Assembly: GCA_934567355.1 (NCBI GenBank)
Contig: CAKTJC010000013.1
Location: 8,452-72,451, forward strand
Reading direction: 5' to 3'
DNA from: an uncultured Oscillospiraceae bacterium
GTDB taxonomy: Bacteria; Bacillota; Clostridia; Oscillospirales; Oscillospiraceae
DNA length: 64,000 nucleotides
Made by a program: the position numbers and the translations under genes. This document shows, one piece after another, positions 1 to 8,017 of this stretch (the first letter of the stretch is position 1; every line of letters begins with the position of its first letter). The notes under the pieces were generated by a model. It did not search any database. It saw only the letters and a program-made list of their open reading frames with translations, and was not told the origin of the DNA.

Positions 1-52
1 AGAAGCCCTTTCTGCGCTTCATATAATTGTAAAAAAGAAATGAGACGATCAA

Positions 53-514
53 ATGAATGTAAATTTCCCGTCGCTTGCCCGTCAGCTCCGGGCGCTGACA
101 GAGGATGTGCCCTATCAGATCAGCAACCTGGCCAATGCTGCGGCGCTGCTGTGGCAGGCGCTGCCGGAAATCAACTGGGTAGGCTTTTATAAGCTGATGG
201 ATGGCAAGCTGGTGCTCTCGCCATTCCAGGGCAAGCCCGCCTGCATCGAGATCCCCATGGGAAAAGGCGTGTGCGGCACGGCGGCGCAGCGGGGGGAAAC
301 GGTGCGCGTGGGCAATGTCCATGAATTCCCCGGCCACATCGCCTGTGACAGTGCCTCCAATTCCGAGATCGTTCTTCCGATTTTCAGCGGCGCGTCCCTC
401 TGGGGCGTACTGGACATCGACAGCCCGGTGCTCAACCGCTTTACAGAGGAAGATGAGCGGGGACTGACGGAAATAATAGCTGTTCTGAATGAAATGATCT
501 CCAGAACGGAATGA
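53..514 (+). CDS. msrC: Free methionine-(R)-sulfoxide reductase (GAF domain)
   Basis: A 153-residue single GAF-domain protein that fits the fRMsr family, cytosolic enzymes that reduce free methionine-R-sulfoxide with thioredoxin as electron donor. The family signature is visible: NWVGFY near residue 41, the three conserved cysteines in PACIEI, GVCGTA and HIACDS, and the closing GVLDIDSP segment. The length is normal for the family. The start ATG at 53 has only a weak purine-rich site in front of it. It stands alone ahead of the SPFH gene, which has its own promoter. A thioredoxin gene lies 5 kb downstream, which fits the chemistry but does not prove a link. Confidence 0.93.
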   Translation: MNVNFPSLARQLRALTEDVPYQISNLANAAALLWQALPEINWVGFYKLMDGKLVLSPFQGKPACIEIPMGKGVCGTAAQRGETVRVGNVHEFPGHIACDSASNSEIVLPIFSGASLWGVLDIDSPVLNRFTEEDERGLTEIIAVLNEMISRTE

Positions 515-531
515 ATTTCCCGGTTTCGCTC

Positions 532-560
532 TTGCATTTCAAACAAAAATTGTGTAGAAT
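532..560 (+). promoter_or_regulatory. Promoter for the SPFH gene
   Basis: TTGCAT at 532-537 and TAGAAT at 555-560 are separated by 17 bases. The site lies in the gap after the methionine sulfoxide reductase and 73 bases before the SPFH start codon. Confidence 0.6.
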
Positions 561-632
561 AATCGGACATAGATGTGCCTTTCGCAGGAAAGTGTGCGCA
601 TGAACTATATTTTATAAAGGAGTAACATCATT

Positions 633-1949
633 ATGGGTTTGATCAAGGCACTCGTAGGTTCAGCCGGCGGCGTTCTGGCAGATCAGTGGAAGGAATATTT
701 TTACTGTGAGGCGATCCCCGAGACCATTCTGGCCGTAAAGGGACAGAAGCGCGTTTCCGGTCGTTCCTCCAATACCAGAGGCTCCGATAATATCATCTCC
801 AACGGAAGCGTGATTGCCGTGGCGGACGGCCAGGCCATGATGATCGTCGATCAGGGCAAGGTGGTGGAGTTCACCGCCGAGCCGGGTGAATTTACTTATG
901 ATGCTTCCAGCGAGCCCTCCATCTTCTGCGGCAGCCTGGGCGAGGGCATCCTGAATACCTTCAAGACTGTCGGCAAGCGTTTCACCTTCGGCGGCGACAC
1001 CGGCAAGGATCAGCGCGTGTATTATTTCAACCTCAAGGAGCTGGTGGGCAATAAATACGGCACGCCCAGCCCCGTGCCCTTCCGGGTGGTTGACCGGAAC
1101 ATCAATCTGGATTGGGAAATCTCCATCCGCTGCTTCGGCGAGTACAGCTTCCACATTTGCGACCCGCTGCTGTTCTATACCAATGTCTGCGGCAATTTTG
1201 CCGATGAGTACCCCCGCGAAAAGCTGGAGGGGCAGATGAAAACCGAGCTGCTCACGGCGCTGCAGCCCGCATTTGCAAAGATTTCCGATATGGGCATCCG
1301 CTACAGCAGCCTGCCCGGCCATACCATGGAGCTGGCCGACGCACTTAACGAGGTGCTCTCCACCAAGTGGCGCAACCTGCGGGGCATTGAGATCGTCTCC
1401 TTCGGCGTTTCCAGCGTGAAAGCCTCTGAGGAAGACGAGAAGATGCTCAAGGATATGCAGCGCACTGCCGTCTACTCCAATCCCAATATGGCTGCCGCTT
1501 ACGACGTGATGGCGCGCGGCGACGCTATGAAGGCTGCCGCCTCCAATACCGCCGGGGCAATGACCGGCTTTATGGGCATGGGTATGGCACAGAACATGGG
1601 CGGCGGCACCAACGCCGCACAGCTGTTCCAGATGGGGCAGCAGCAGGCTGCCCCCCAGGCCGCCGCTCCTGCCGCCGGAAGCTGGAAATGCAGCTGCGGC
1701 GCCATTGCCACCGGCAAGTTCTGCACGGAGTGCGGTGCGAAGAAGCCCGAGGCTGCTGCCGGCTGGACCTGCTCCTGCGGCGCGGTGAACCAGGGAAAAT
1801 TCTGCTCCAACTGCGGCGCAAGGAAACCGGCGGGCGTTCCGCAGTACCGCTGCGATAAGTGCGGCTGGGTTCCTGCCGATCCCAAGAATCCTCCGAAATT
1901 CTGCCCCGAGTGCGGCGACCCCTTCGGCGACGAAGACATCATCGTTTAA
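633..1949 (+). CDS. SPFH domain protein with C-terminal zinc ribbons
   Basis: A 438-residue protein of the SPFH/virion-core-like family (YdjI-like). Residues about 25-290 form the SPFH (stomatin/prohibitin/flotillin) region. A glycine/methionine/alanine-rich linker follows, and then three to four short Cys-pair zinc ribbons from about residue 350 (CSCG...CTECG, CSCG...CSNCG, CDKCG...CPECG). There is no signal peptide. Family members assemble at membranes, and in Bacillus YdjI works with phage-shock-type proteins; a role here is inferred. The RBS AAAGGAG sits just before ATG 633. The two following genes are close and co-directional, and the next also carries zinc ribbons, suggesting one membrane-associated complex. 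Confidence 0.85.
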   Translation: MGLIKALVGSAGGVLADQWKEYFYCEAIPETILAVKGQKRVSGRSSNTRGSDNIISNGSVIAVADGQAMMIVDQGKVVEFTAEPGEFTYDASSEPSIFCGSLGEGILNTFKTVGKRFTFGGDTGKDQRVYYFNLKELVGNKYGTPSPVPFRVVDRNINLDWEISIRCFGEYSFHICDPLLFYTNVCGNFADEYPREKLEGQMKTELLTALQPAFAKISDMGIRYSSLPGHTMELADALNEVLSTKWRNLRGIEIVSFGVSSVKASEEDEKMLKDMQRTAVYSNPNMAAAYDVMARGDAMKAAASNTAGAMTGFMGMGMAQNMGGGTNAAQLFQMGQQQAAPQAAAPAAGSWKCSCGAIATGKFCTECGAKKPEAAAGWTCSCGAVNQGKFCSNCGARKPAGVPQYRCDKCGWVPADPKNPPKFCPECGDPFGDEDIIV

Positions 1950-2015
1950 CCGGATTTTTCAGTGCCCTGCCTGCAAAAAGGGCAGGGCACCGTTGGTGAA
2001 AGGAGAGAATCGCCT

Positions 2016-3125
2016 GTGGCAAGTGAAATTACCAATTATCAGTGCCCGGCCTGCACGGGGCCGCTGCATTTTGGCAGCGAATCCGGGGTGCTGGAATGCG
2101 ACTACTGCGGCAGCCGCTTTTCCGTTGAGGACATCGACCGGATGTATGCTGAAAAGAACGCCGATGCACAGGAGGCCACCGAGGAACGGGAGGCCAAAGA
2201 AAGCGTCCGGGAGGCGCAGTGGGATATGGATTCCGCCGGAGAGAACTGGGGCGCGGAGGGCGAAAACCTGCACGCCTACAATTGCCCCTCCTGCGGCGCG
2301 GAGCTGGTGTGCGACGAGACCACCGCTGCAACCTCCTGCCCCTATTGCGGCAACCCCAGCATCATTCCCGGTAAGCTCTCCGGCAGCAAGAAGCCGGATC
2401 TGATCATCCCCTTCAAGGTAGACAAGACCGCCGCCGTGGCTGCGCTGAAAAAGCATTACAACCATAAGCCCCTGCTCCCCAAGGCCTTCAGGGCGGAAAA
2501 TCACGTCCAGGAGATCAAGGGCGTGTATGTGCCCTTCTGGCTGTTCGATGCCCAGGTGGAGGGCGACATGACCTTCAAAACCACCCGGGTGCATACCCAC
2601 ACCACCCCGAAGGAATACATCACCGAAACCAGCCACTTCCTGGTGCACCGCGAGGGTACGCTGGATTTTGAAAATGTGCCGGTGGACGGCTCCTCCCAGA
2701 TGCCGGATACTCACATGGATGCCATCGAGCCGTATGACTACGGTGAGCTGAAGCAGTTCTCTCTGTCGTATCTGCCCGGCTTCCTGGCCGACCAGTATGA
2801 CGTTTCCAAGGAGGAGTGCGCCAAGCGCGCCAATGCCCGCTGCACCGCCAGCGTTGAGGATGCGCTGCGCAATACTGTGGTGGGCTATTCCAGCTGTGTC
2901 ACCGTCAGCAAGGATGTGACCGTCAACCCCACTCGGGTGCGCTATGCGCTGATGCCGGTGTGGATGCTCTCCACCAAGTGGAAGGATAAGAACTTCCTCT
3001 TTGCCATGAACGGCCAGACCGGAAAGCTCATCGGCGACCTGCCCATCGACAAGGGAAAGCTGGCGCTGTATTGCCTCGGCTCCTTTGTTGCGGCAGCGGC
3101 CGTGTCGCTGCTGTTCCTGCTGTAA
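2016..3125 (+). CDS. TFIIB-type zinc-ribbon protein with C-terminal membrane anchor
   Basis: A 369-residue protein of the zinc-ribbon family that usually sits next to SPFH/YdjI genes. Two zinc ribbons open the protein (CPACTG...CDYCGS near residues 7-31, and CPSCGAEL...CPYCGNP near 80-110), followed by a beta-rich body and one hydrophobic segment at the extreme C-terminus (LGSFVAAAAVSLLFLL), so it is probably tail-anchored. GTG 2016 is chosen because AAAGGAGA precedes it; an in-frame ATG at 1962 lies upstream of the RBS. It follows the SPFH gene by 66 bases and precedes the TPM gene by 13 bases. Confidence 0.82.
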   Translation: MASEITNYQCPACTGPLHFGSESGVLECDYCGSRFSVEDIDRMYAEKNADAQEATEEREAKESVREAQWDMDSAGENWGAEGENLHAYNCPSCGAELVCDETTAATSCPYCGNPSIIPGKLSGSKKPDLIIPFKVDKTAAVAALKKHYNHKPLLPKAFRAENHVQEIKGVYVPFWLFDAQVEGDMTFKTTRVHTHTTPKEYITETSHFLVHREGTLDFENVPVDGSSQMPDTHMDAIEPYDYGELKQFSLSYLPGFLADQYDVSKEECAKRANARCTASVEDALRNTVVGYSSCVTVSKDVTVNPTRVRYALMPVWMLSTKWKDKNFLFAMNGQTGKLIGDLPIDKGKLALYCLGSFVAAAAVSLLFLL

Positions 3126-3138
3126 GGAGGTGCCGGAT

Positions 3139-3966
3139 TTGAAGAGACGATATTTTGCGGTTCTTTTCGCACTGATGCTCCTGGTCGGCTGCTTTGCCGT
3201 ATCTGCCGCCGCGATCCAGGCGCAGCTTAACTACGTCACGGATGAAGCGGGGATCTTTTCTGCGTCGGAGCTGACGGCACTGGAAAATCGCGCCGCCGAA
3301 ATCAGTGAAAAGTATCATTTCGGCGTGTACATTATCACGCTCCCGGATTACCGGGATTATACCACTTCCTCCAGCGTGGAAACCTGCGCCATGGAGCTGT
3401 ATGATGACAACGACTTGGGCTGGGACAGCGACAGAGCGGGCACGATGCTCCTGCTCAGCATGGAAGAGCGGGATTATGAGCTGGATTTCTACAGCAGCCG
3501 TGCAGACCGGATTTTTACGGAAGCTGGCCGGGATCGGATGGAAGATCGCTTCCTCCGCTATTTCCGGCAGGACGATTTCTATGGCGGCTTCCGGGAATAC
3601 CTGAATACTTGTGAGGAGTGTCTCCTTGCCGCCGAAGAGGGTCACCCCGTAGGCGAGGGAGAAAGCCGGTATTCCGACCAGGATGAAAAGCCTTCTCCCG
3701 CGCTGGCGCTGATTCCCGGCGGCCTTGCAGCGCTCCTGGTGGGGATTTTCACCAGCGCCCCCATGCGTTCGGCCAGACAGCAGCGGGATGCGAACCAGTA
3801 TGTGCAAGGCAGACTGAACCTGCGCAGGCGGTCGGATATGTTCCTGAACCGCACCGTCACCCGCCGTCCCCGCAATACGGATCCCGGCAATTCCCATGGC
3901 TCCGGCGGCTCCCATTCCCACAGCTATTCCTCCGGCGGCCATTCCGGCCGGAGCGGTAAATTCTGA
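3139..3966 (+). CDS. TPM-domain secreted/membrane protein (YgcG-like)
   Basis: A 275-residue protein with an N-terminal hydrophobic signal segment (residues about 5-22), a TPM domain (about 25-165, with YVTDEAGIFSASEL and the GTMLLLSMEERDYELDFY core), one membrane helix near 180-205, and a C-terminal Gly/Ser/His-rich tail (GSGGSHSHSYSSGGHSG) typical of YgcG/TPM proteins. The TPM fold occurs in membrane-associated quality-control proteins; the substrate is unknown. TTG 3139 is chosen because TAAGGAGG lies 8 bases upstream and the signal sequence begins there. It is the last gene of the SPFH trio and is followed by a terminator. Confidence 0.8.
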   Translation: MKRRYFAVLFALMLLVGCFAVSAAAIQAQLNYVTDEAGIFSASELTALENRAAEISEKYHFGVYIITLPDYRDYTTSSSVETCAMELYDDNDLGWDSDRAGTMLLLSMEERDYELDFYSSRADRIFTEAGRDRMEDRFLRYFRQDDFYGGFREYLNTCEECLLAAEEGHPVGEGESRYSDQDEKPSPALALIPGGLAALLVGIFTSAPMRSARQQRDANQYVQGRLNLRRRSDMFLNRTVTRRPRNTDPGNSHGSGGSHSHSYSSGGHSGRSGKF

Positions 3967-3972
3967 TAAAGT

Positions 3973-4002
3973 GCCTCCAACTGTCCGGTTGGAGGCATTT
4001 TT
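3973..4002 (+). terminator. Rho-independent terminator after the TPM gene
   Basis: A perfect 9-bp stem, GCCTCCAAC with GTTGGAGGC, closes on a six-base loop and is followed by ATTTTT. Confidence 0.85.
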
Positions 4003-4051
4003 AACGAATCACGTCGGGTTTTATGCGATAAAAAACGGCAGGAATGGAGAC

Positions 4052-4080
4052 TTTACATTGCCCCGGGATAGGAGTATAAT
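4052..4080 (+). promoter_or_regulatory. Promoter for the MATE exporter
   Basis: TTTACA at 4052-4057 and a consensus TATAAT at 4075-4080 have a 17-base spacer, 36 bases before the start codon. Confidence 0.75.
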
Positions 4081-4115
4081 ACACATACGACTTTTGCTTT
4101 GGAAGGATTCAAGAA

Positions 4116-5486
4116 ATGAGAAAAACGGAAAGGAATATGCTGGAAGGCCCCCTGGCGATGAGTATTCTGACCTATACCATCCCCATCATCCTCACAAGCT
4201 ATTTGCAGCTGCTGTTCAATGCGGCGGATCTGGTGGTGGTTGGCAGATTCTGCGGCAGCACGTCGGTGGCGGCAGTCGGCGCCACAGGCGCCATTACCAA
4301 TCTGATTGTCAATTTGTTCATCGGACTGTCCGTGGGCGCGGGCGTCAGTGTGGCGCATGCCATCGGCGGTCGGGCGGATGAAGTTGTGCACCGCACGGTG
4401 CACACGGCGCTGCTTACCGCGCTGGTGGGCGGCGTGGTGCTCACGGCGGTGGGGGTGACATTCTCTCCCACGTTCCTGCGCTGGATGAACACCCCGGAAA
4501 ATGTGCTCCCGCTGTCCAGCCTTTATATGCGCATTTATTTCGGCGGCATCACCTTTACCATGGTGTATAATTACTGCACTTCCATTCTCCGCGCCGCCGG
4601 AGATACCCAGAGCCCCATGATCATTCTGATGGGCGCGGGTGTTCTGAACATTATATTGAACGTGGTATTTGTGGCGGTCTTCGACATGAACGTGGCCGGT
4701 GTCGCCTGGGCAACGGTGATTTCCCAGGCGCTTTCCGCCGCTGCGGTGACGCTGGTGCTGATGCACCGCAAGGATGCCTGCCGGTTCTATCCCGGCAAAA
4801 TGCGCTTCTACGCGCCCCAGCTGAAAAAAATTATCCGCATCGGGCTGCCCGCCGGGATCCAGGGCGCGACCTTCTCCATTTCCAATGTGATTATACAGTC
4901 GTCCATGAATTCCTTCGGCGAGACCATGGTTTCCGGCAATGCCGCCGTGTCCAACCTGGAGGGCTTCTGCTACAACGCTGTCAACGGCTTCCACCAGGCG
5001 GCGGTGAATTACATCGGCCAGAACGTGGGTGCGCACCAGTTTGAGCGGGTGAAAAAGGTGTTTGGCTGGTGTGTCCTGTATGCCACGCTGGCGGGGCTGC
5101 TCACCGGCGGACTGCTGGCGATTTTCCGCCGCTCGCTGCTCGGTATTTACATCACCGATTCGCAGGAGGCGCTGGAGATCGGAATGACGCGCATCCTCTA
5201 TACCTCTGCGCCCTATTTCCTCTTTGGCCTTCTGGATTCCGGCGGCGGCGCGCTGCGGGGCATGGGTGCATCCACACTCTCCATGCTCATCTCTGTCATT
5301 GGAATCTGCGGTTCCCGGCTGCTGTGGATCTTCACGATCTTCCAGATCCCCGAGCTGCATACGCCCGAGTGCCTGTATCTGTCCTATCCCATTTCCTGGG
5401 TGCTCACCCTGATCGCAGAGCTGATTGCATTCCCCATCGTGCACAAAAAGATGGTTCAAAGCGCCGGACAGACGGCAGCCGCATAG
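4116..5486 (+). CDS. MATE family efflux transporter
   Basis: A 456-residue polytopic protein with about 12 hydrophobic segments arranged as two MatE repeats. It has the family opening (NMLEGPLAMSILTYTIPII) and a VGRFCGSTSVAAVGATG-type helix. MATE proteins export cationic drugs or metabolites in exchange for Na+ or H+; the substrate cannot be read from sequence. The protein is of normal length and intact. It is transcribed alone from the promoter at 4052-4080, and a bidirectional hairpin separates it from the convergent thioredoxin gene. Confidence 0.92.
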   Translation: MRKTERNMLEGPLAMSILTYTIPIILTSYLQLLFNAADLVVVGRFCGSTSVAAVGATGAITNLIVNLFIGLSVGAGVSVAHAIGGRADEVVHRTVHTALLTALVGGVVLTAVGVTFSPTFLRWMNTPENVLPLSSLYMRIYFGGITFTMVYNYCTSILRAAGDTQSPMIILMGAGVLNIILNVVFVAVFDMNVAGVAWATVISQALSAAAVTLVLMHRKDACRFYPGKMRFYAPQLKKIIRIGLPAGIQGATFSISNVIIQSSMNSFGETMVSGNAAVSNLEGFCYNAVNGFHQAAVNYIGQNVGAHQFERVKKVFGWCVLYATLAGLLTGGLLAIFRRSLLGIYITDSQEALEIGMTRILYTSAPYFLFGLLDSGGGALRGMGASTLSMLISVIGICGSRLLWIFTIFQIPELHTPECLYLSYPISWVLTLIAELIAFPIVHKKMVQSAGQTAAA

Positions 5487-5490
5487 TAAA

Positions 5491-5529
5491 AAAGCAGACC
5501 CGATCCCGCAAAGGGAAAGGGTCTGCTTT
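5491..5529. terminator. Bidirectional terminator between MATE and thioredoxin genes
   Basis: AAAGCAGACCC at 5491-5501 pairs perfectly with GGGTCTGCTTT at 5519-5529. A-rich sequence on the left serves the minus strand, and a short T-containing stretch serves the plus strand. Confidence 0.7.
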
Positions 5530-5535
5530 CGGCTT

Positions 5536-5841
5536 TTACAGCAGCGCCAGCATTTCTTCCTTGGAAATGACGCCGATGGATTTCTTTACGACTTCGCCGT
5601 TTTTGAATACCAGCAGGGTAGGAATGCTGGAAATGCCGTATTCCAGCGCCAGCTCCCGCTCCTCGTCCACATCCACCTTGCAGACGGTGACGTCCTGCCG
5701 CTCTTCGGCGACCTCTTCCAGCACCGGGGCGAGCATCCGGCAGGGACCGCACCAGGTGGCCCAGAAATCCACCAGGACGGGCTTGGAGCTCTCGTGGATG
5801 ATCTTCTCAAAGCTTTCTTGATTCACATACAGAACGGACAT
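5536..5841 (-). CDS. trxA: Thioredoxin
   Basis: A 101-residue thioredoxin with the WATWCGPCRM active site at about residues 28-37 and the cis-proline loop GISSIPTLLVF. It is a cytosolic disulfide reductase that would serve enzymes such as the free-methionine sulfoxide reductase at the start of the window. The start is supported by AAAGGAGG upstream. The gene is single and has a promoter at 5890-5918. Confidence 0.96.
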   Translation of the reverse strand: MSVLYVNQESFEKIIHESSKPVLVDFWATWCGPCRMLAPVLEEVAEERQDVTVCKVDVDEERELALEYGISSIPTLLVFKNGEVVKKSIGVISKEEMLALL

Positions 5842-5889
5842 GGTTTATTTCCTCCTTTGACACATACAGTTTGTGCCATTTTTTCACTT

Positions 5890-5918
5890 ATCATAACGGA
5901 TAATTTCGGAAAAAACAA
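5890..5918 (-). promoter_or_regulatory. Promoter for thioredoxin
   Basis: Read on the minus strand, TTGTTT (5913-5918) and TATGAT (5890-5895) are spaced by 17 bases, about 50 bases before the start codon. Confidence 0.55.
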
Positions 5919-5954
5919 GAAGGCTTTTTGAATATCCTGTAAACAACGCCCTTC

Positions 5955-6036
5955 AGGAACCTCTGAATAAATCGTCTGCGGCTGTGGACGGAAAATCTCT
6001 CGCTCACAGCTCCTGCCGATTTCATCAGAACTTCCT
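5955..6036 (+). repeat. MITE-like repeat, copy 1 (short form)
   Basis: An 82-bp element starting AGGAACCTCTGAATAAATCG and ending CGATTTCATCAGAACTTCCT, the inverse of its start with a few mismatches. The inner arms TGCGGCTGTGGACGG and CTCACAGC are shared with the other copies at 11489, 33997 and 53537. It lacks the central covarying hairpin of the long copies. It sits in the gap between the divergent thioredoxin and efflux promoters. Confidence 0.8.
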
Positions 6037-6062
6037 TAAAGAATACTTAAGCTTTCCCCGTG

Positions 6063-6091
6063 TTGATTTTTAAGGGCGGATGGATTATGAT
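6063..6091 (+). promoter_or_regulatory. Promoter for the efflux operon
   Basis: TTGATT at 6063-6068 and TATGAT at 6086-6091 are separated by 17 bases. Transcription would start near 6098, which supports translation from ATG 6129 rather than from upstream in-frame codons. Confidence 0.65.
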
Positions 6092-6128
6092 AGAGCAGAC
6101 AAGTAAGACTTCATATGGAGGATTTTAT

Positions 6129-7322
6129 ATGAAAAAATTTGCCGCATGGATTCTGGCGTGCTGCCTGCTGCTTGGGCTGGCGGCATGCTCCCAGAAGGAA
6201 ACACATGTGTTTGTACAGAAGGTATCCGACCTTTCTCAGATGGGCGGGATCGCGCCGACGGATAAGTTCAGCGGCATCGTGGTCTCTGAAAATGTGACGG
6301 AGATCAAGAAGGACAGCGATAAGGTCGTTGACCAGGTCTATGTCAAGCAGGGCGACGATGTGACGAAGGATCAGAAGCTTTTTTCCTATGATACGGAGCA
6401 GCTCCAGCTGACGCTGGATAAGCAACGCCTGGAAGCGGAGCAGCTGCAATCGTCCATTGAGAATTATACCGAGCAGATCGCCCAGCTGGAAAAAGACCGG
6501 GACAGAACCTGGTCTTCCTCCGATAAGCTGAAATATACCCTTCAGATCCAGACCAACCAGATCGACCTGAAGGAATCGGAGCTGAAGCTGAAAACCAAGC
6601 AGTCCGAGGTGCAGAAATCGGAGCATCTGCTGGCCAATGCCGTGGTCACGTCGCCGGTGGACGGCAGAGTTACCTCCCTGGGCGACGACCAGACCGATGA
6701 ACACGGCAACCCCAAGGATGTCTACATTACCATCCAGCAGACCGGCACCTTCCGTGTCAAGGGCGTGCTGAACGAAATGCAGCGGGGCTCCATTGTGGAG
6801 GGCAACCGCATGCGCATTGCATCCCGCACAAATCCCGATGAATTCTGGATGGGTACCGTTACCCTGGTGGACTACGAGAATCCCAACCAGAGCAGCGGCA
6901 ACCGCTATATGTCCAGCTCCTCCGATGATATGAGCAATTCCACCAAGTACCCCTTCTATGTGGAGCTGGACAGCAGCGACGATATGCTGCTGGGGCAGCA
7001 TGTCTACCTGACCGTAGAGCAGGAGGAAGCGCCCGATACGCTGGACGGCCTGACGCTGGGCAGCTCCTTCGTCTGCTTTGACGAGGAGGGCAATTCCTAT
7101 GTCTGGGCGGACAACGGCCAGGGCAGACTGGAAAAGCGCAGCGTAGAGCTGGGAGACTACGACGGGATGAATGATGTCTATCAGATTCTCTCCGGCCTGA
7201 GCGAGACGGACTATGTGGCGTTCCCGGATGAAACCGTGTGCGTGGAGGGAGCGCCCACCACTAAGACGGTGCAGCAGGCAGCCCCGTCGGCACAGTCCGC
7301 ACAGGAGGGAACACCGGAATGA
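6129..7322 (+). CDS. Membrane-fusion (HlyD/MacA-like) lipoprotein adaptor
   Basis: A 397-residue adaptor with a lipoprotein signal (hydrophobic residues 5-18, lipobox GLAAC) followed by a biotinyl-lipoyl-like start (VDQVYVKQGDDVTKDQKLFSYD), a coiled coil of about 90 residues, the second lipoyl half (VTSPVDGRVTSLG) and a beta-barrel. It should sit on the outer membrane face and bridge the MacB-like permease to its substrate. ATG 6129 has GGAGG in front. The stop overlaps the next start by four bases (ATGA), so translation is coupled. It is the first of two adaptors in this operon. Confidence 0.85.
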   Translation: MKKFAAWILACCLLLGLAACSQKETHVFVQKVSDLSQMGGIAPTDKFSGIVVSENVTEIKKDSDKVVDQVYVKQGDDVTKDQKLFSYDTEQLQLTLDKQRLEAEQLQSSIENYTEQIAQLEKDRDRTWSSSDKLKYTLQIQTNQIDLKESELKLKTKQSEVQKSEHLLANAVVTSPVDGRVTSLGDDQTDEHGNPKDVYITIQQTGTFRVKGVLNEMQRGSIVEGNRMRIASRTNPDEFWMGTVTLVDYENPNQSSGNRYMSSSSDDMSNSTKYPFYVELDSSDDMLLGQHVYLTVEQEEAPDTLDGLTLGSSFVCFDEEGNSYVWADNGQGRLEKRSVELGDYDGMNDVYQILSGLSETDYVAFPDETVCVEGAPTTKTVQQAAPSAQSAQEGTPE

Positions 7323-8017
7323 CCATCCTGAAATTGACCGACATCTGCAAGGATTATTTGCAGGGCAAGCAGTCCGTCCGGGTGCTCAAGCATATCAACA
7401 TGACCGTGGAGCAGGGAGATTACCTCGCCATCATGGGTCCCTCCGGCTCCGGCAAAACAACGCTGATGAACATCATCGGCTGCCTGGACGTGCCGACCTC
7501 CGGCACCTATGAGCTGAACGGCAAGGACCTTCACAACAGCAGCGACAATGCTCTGGCGGACATTCGCAACAAATACATCGGCTTTGTGTTCCAGAGCTTC
7601 AACCTGATGCCCAAGCTGGACGCCATGGACAATGTGGCGCTGCCGCTGCTGTACGCCGGTGTCCCGCTGAAGGAGCGGCGGGCAAGAGCCGTGGAGGCGC
7701 TCAAGGCTGTCGGCTTGGAGGAGCGTATCCATTTTCGCCCCAATCAGCTCTCCGGCGGCCAGTGCCAGCGGGTGGCCATTGCCCGCGCCATTGTCACAAA
7801 GCCAACCCTCCTGCTGGCGGACGAGCCCACCGGCGCCCTGGATTCCAAGGCCGGTGAACAGATCATGGAGATCTTCCGCAGCCTGAGCAAGGAGGGCATG
7901 ACCATCATCATGATCACCCACGAGCTTGCCATTGCCGAGTGCGCCGATAAGATCTACCATATCCTCGACGGCGAACTGCGGATGAAAGGAGAGGAGACCG
8001 AACATGCGAAAGCTTAA
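7319..8017 (+). CDS. ABC transporter ATP-binding protein (MacB/LolD type)
   Basis: A 232-residue ATPase with Walker A GPSGSGKTT, Q-loop FVFQSFNLMPKLDA, signature LSGGQCQRVAIARA, Walker B LLLADEPTGALDS and an H-loop in MITHE. The family energises MacB-type permeases, which act by mechanotransmission rather than by classic transport. It overlaps the upstream adaptor by four bases and the next adaptor by 14 bases, so the operon is tightly coupled. Confidence 0.94.
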   Translation: MTILKLTDICKDYLQGKQSVRVLKHINMTVEQGDYLAIMGPSGSGKTTLMNIIGCLDVPTSGTYELNGKDLHNSSDNALADIRNKYIGFVFQSFNLMPKLDAMDNVALPLLYAGVPLKERRARAVEALKAVGLEERIHFRPNQLSGGQCQRVAIARAIVTKPTLLLADEPTGALDSKAGEQIMEIFRSLSKEGMTIIMITHELAIAECADKIYHILDGELRMKGEETEHAKA

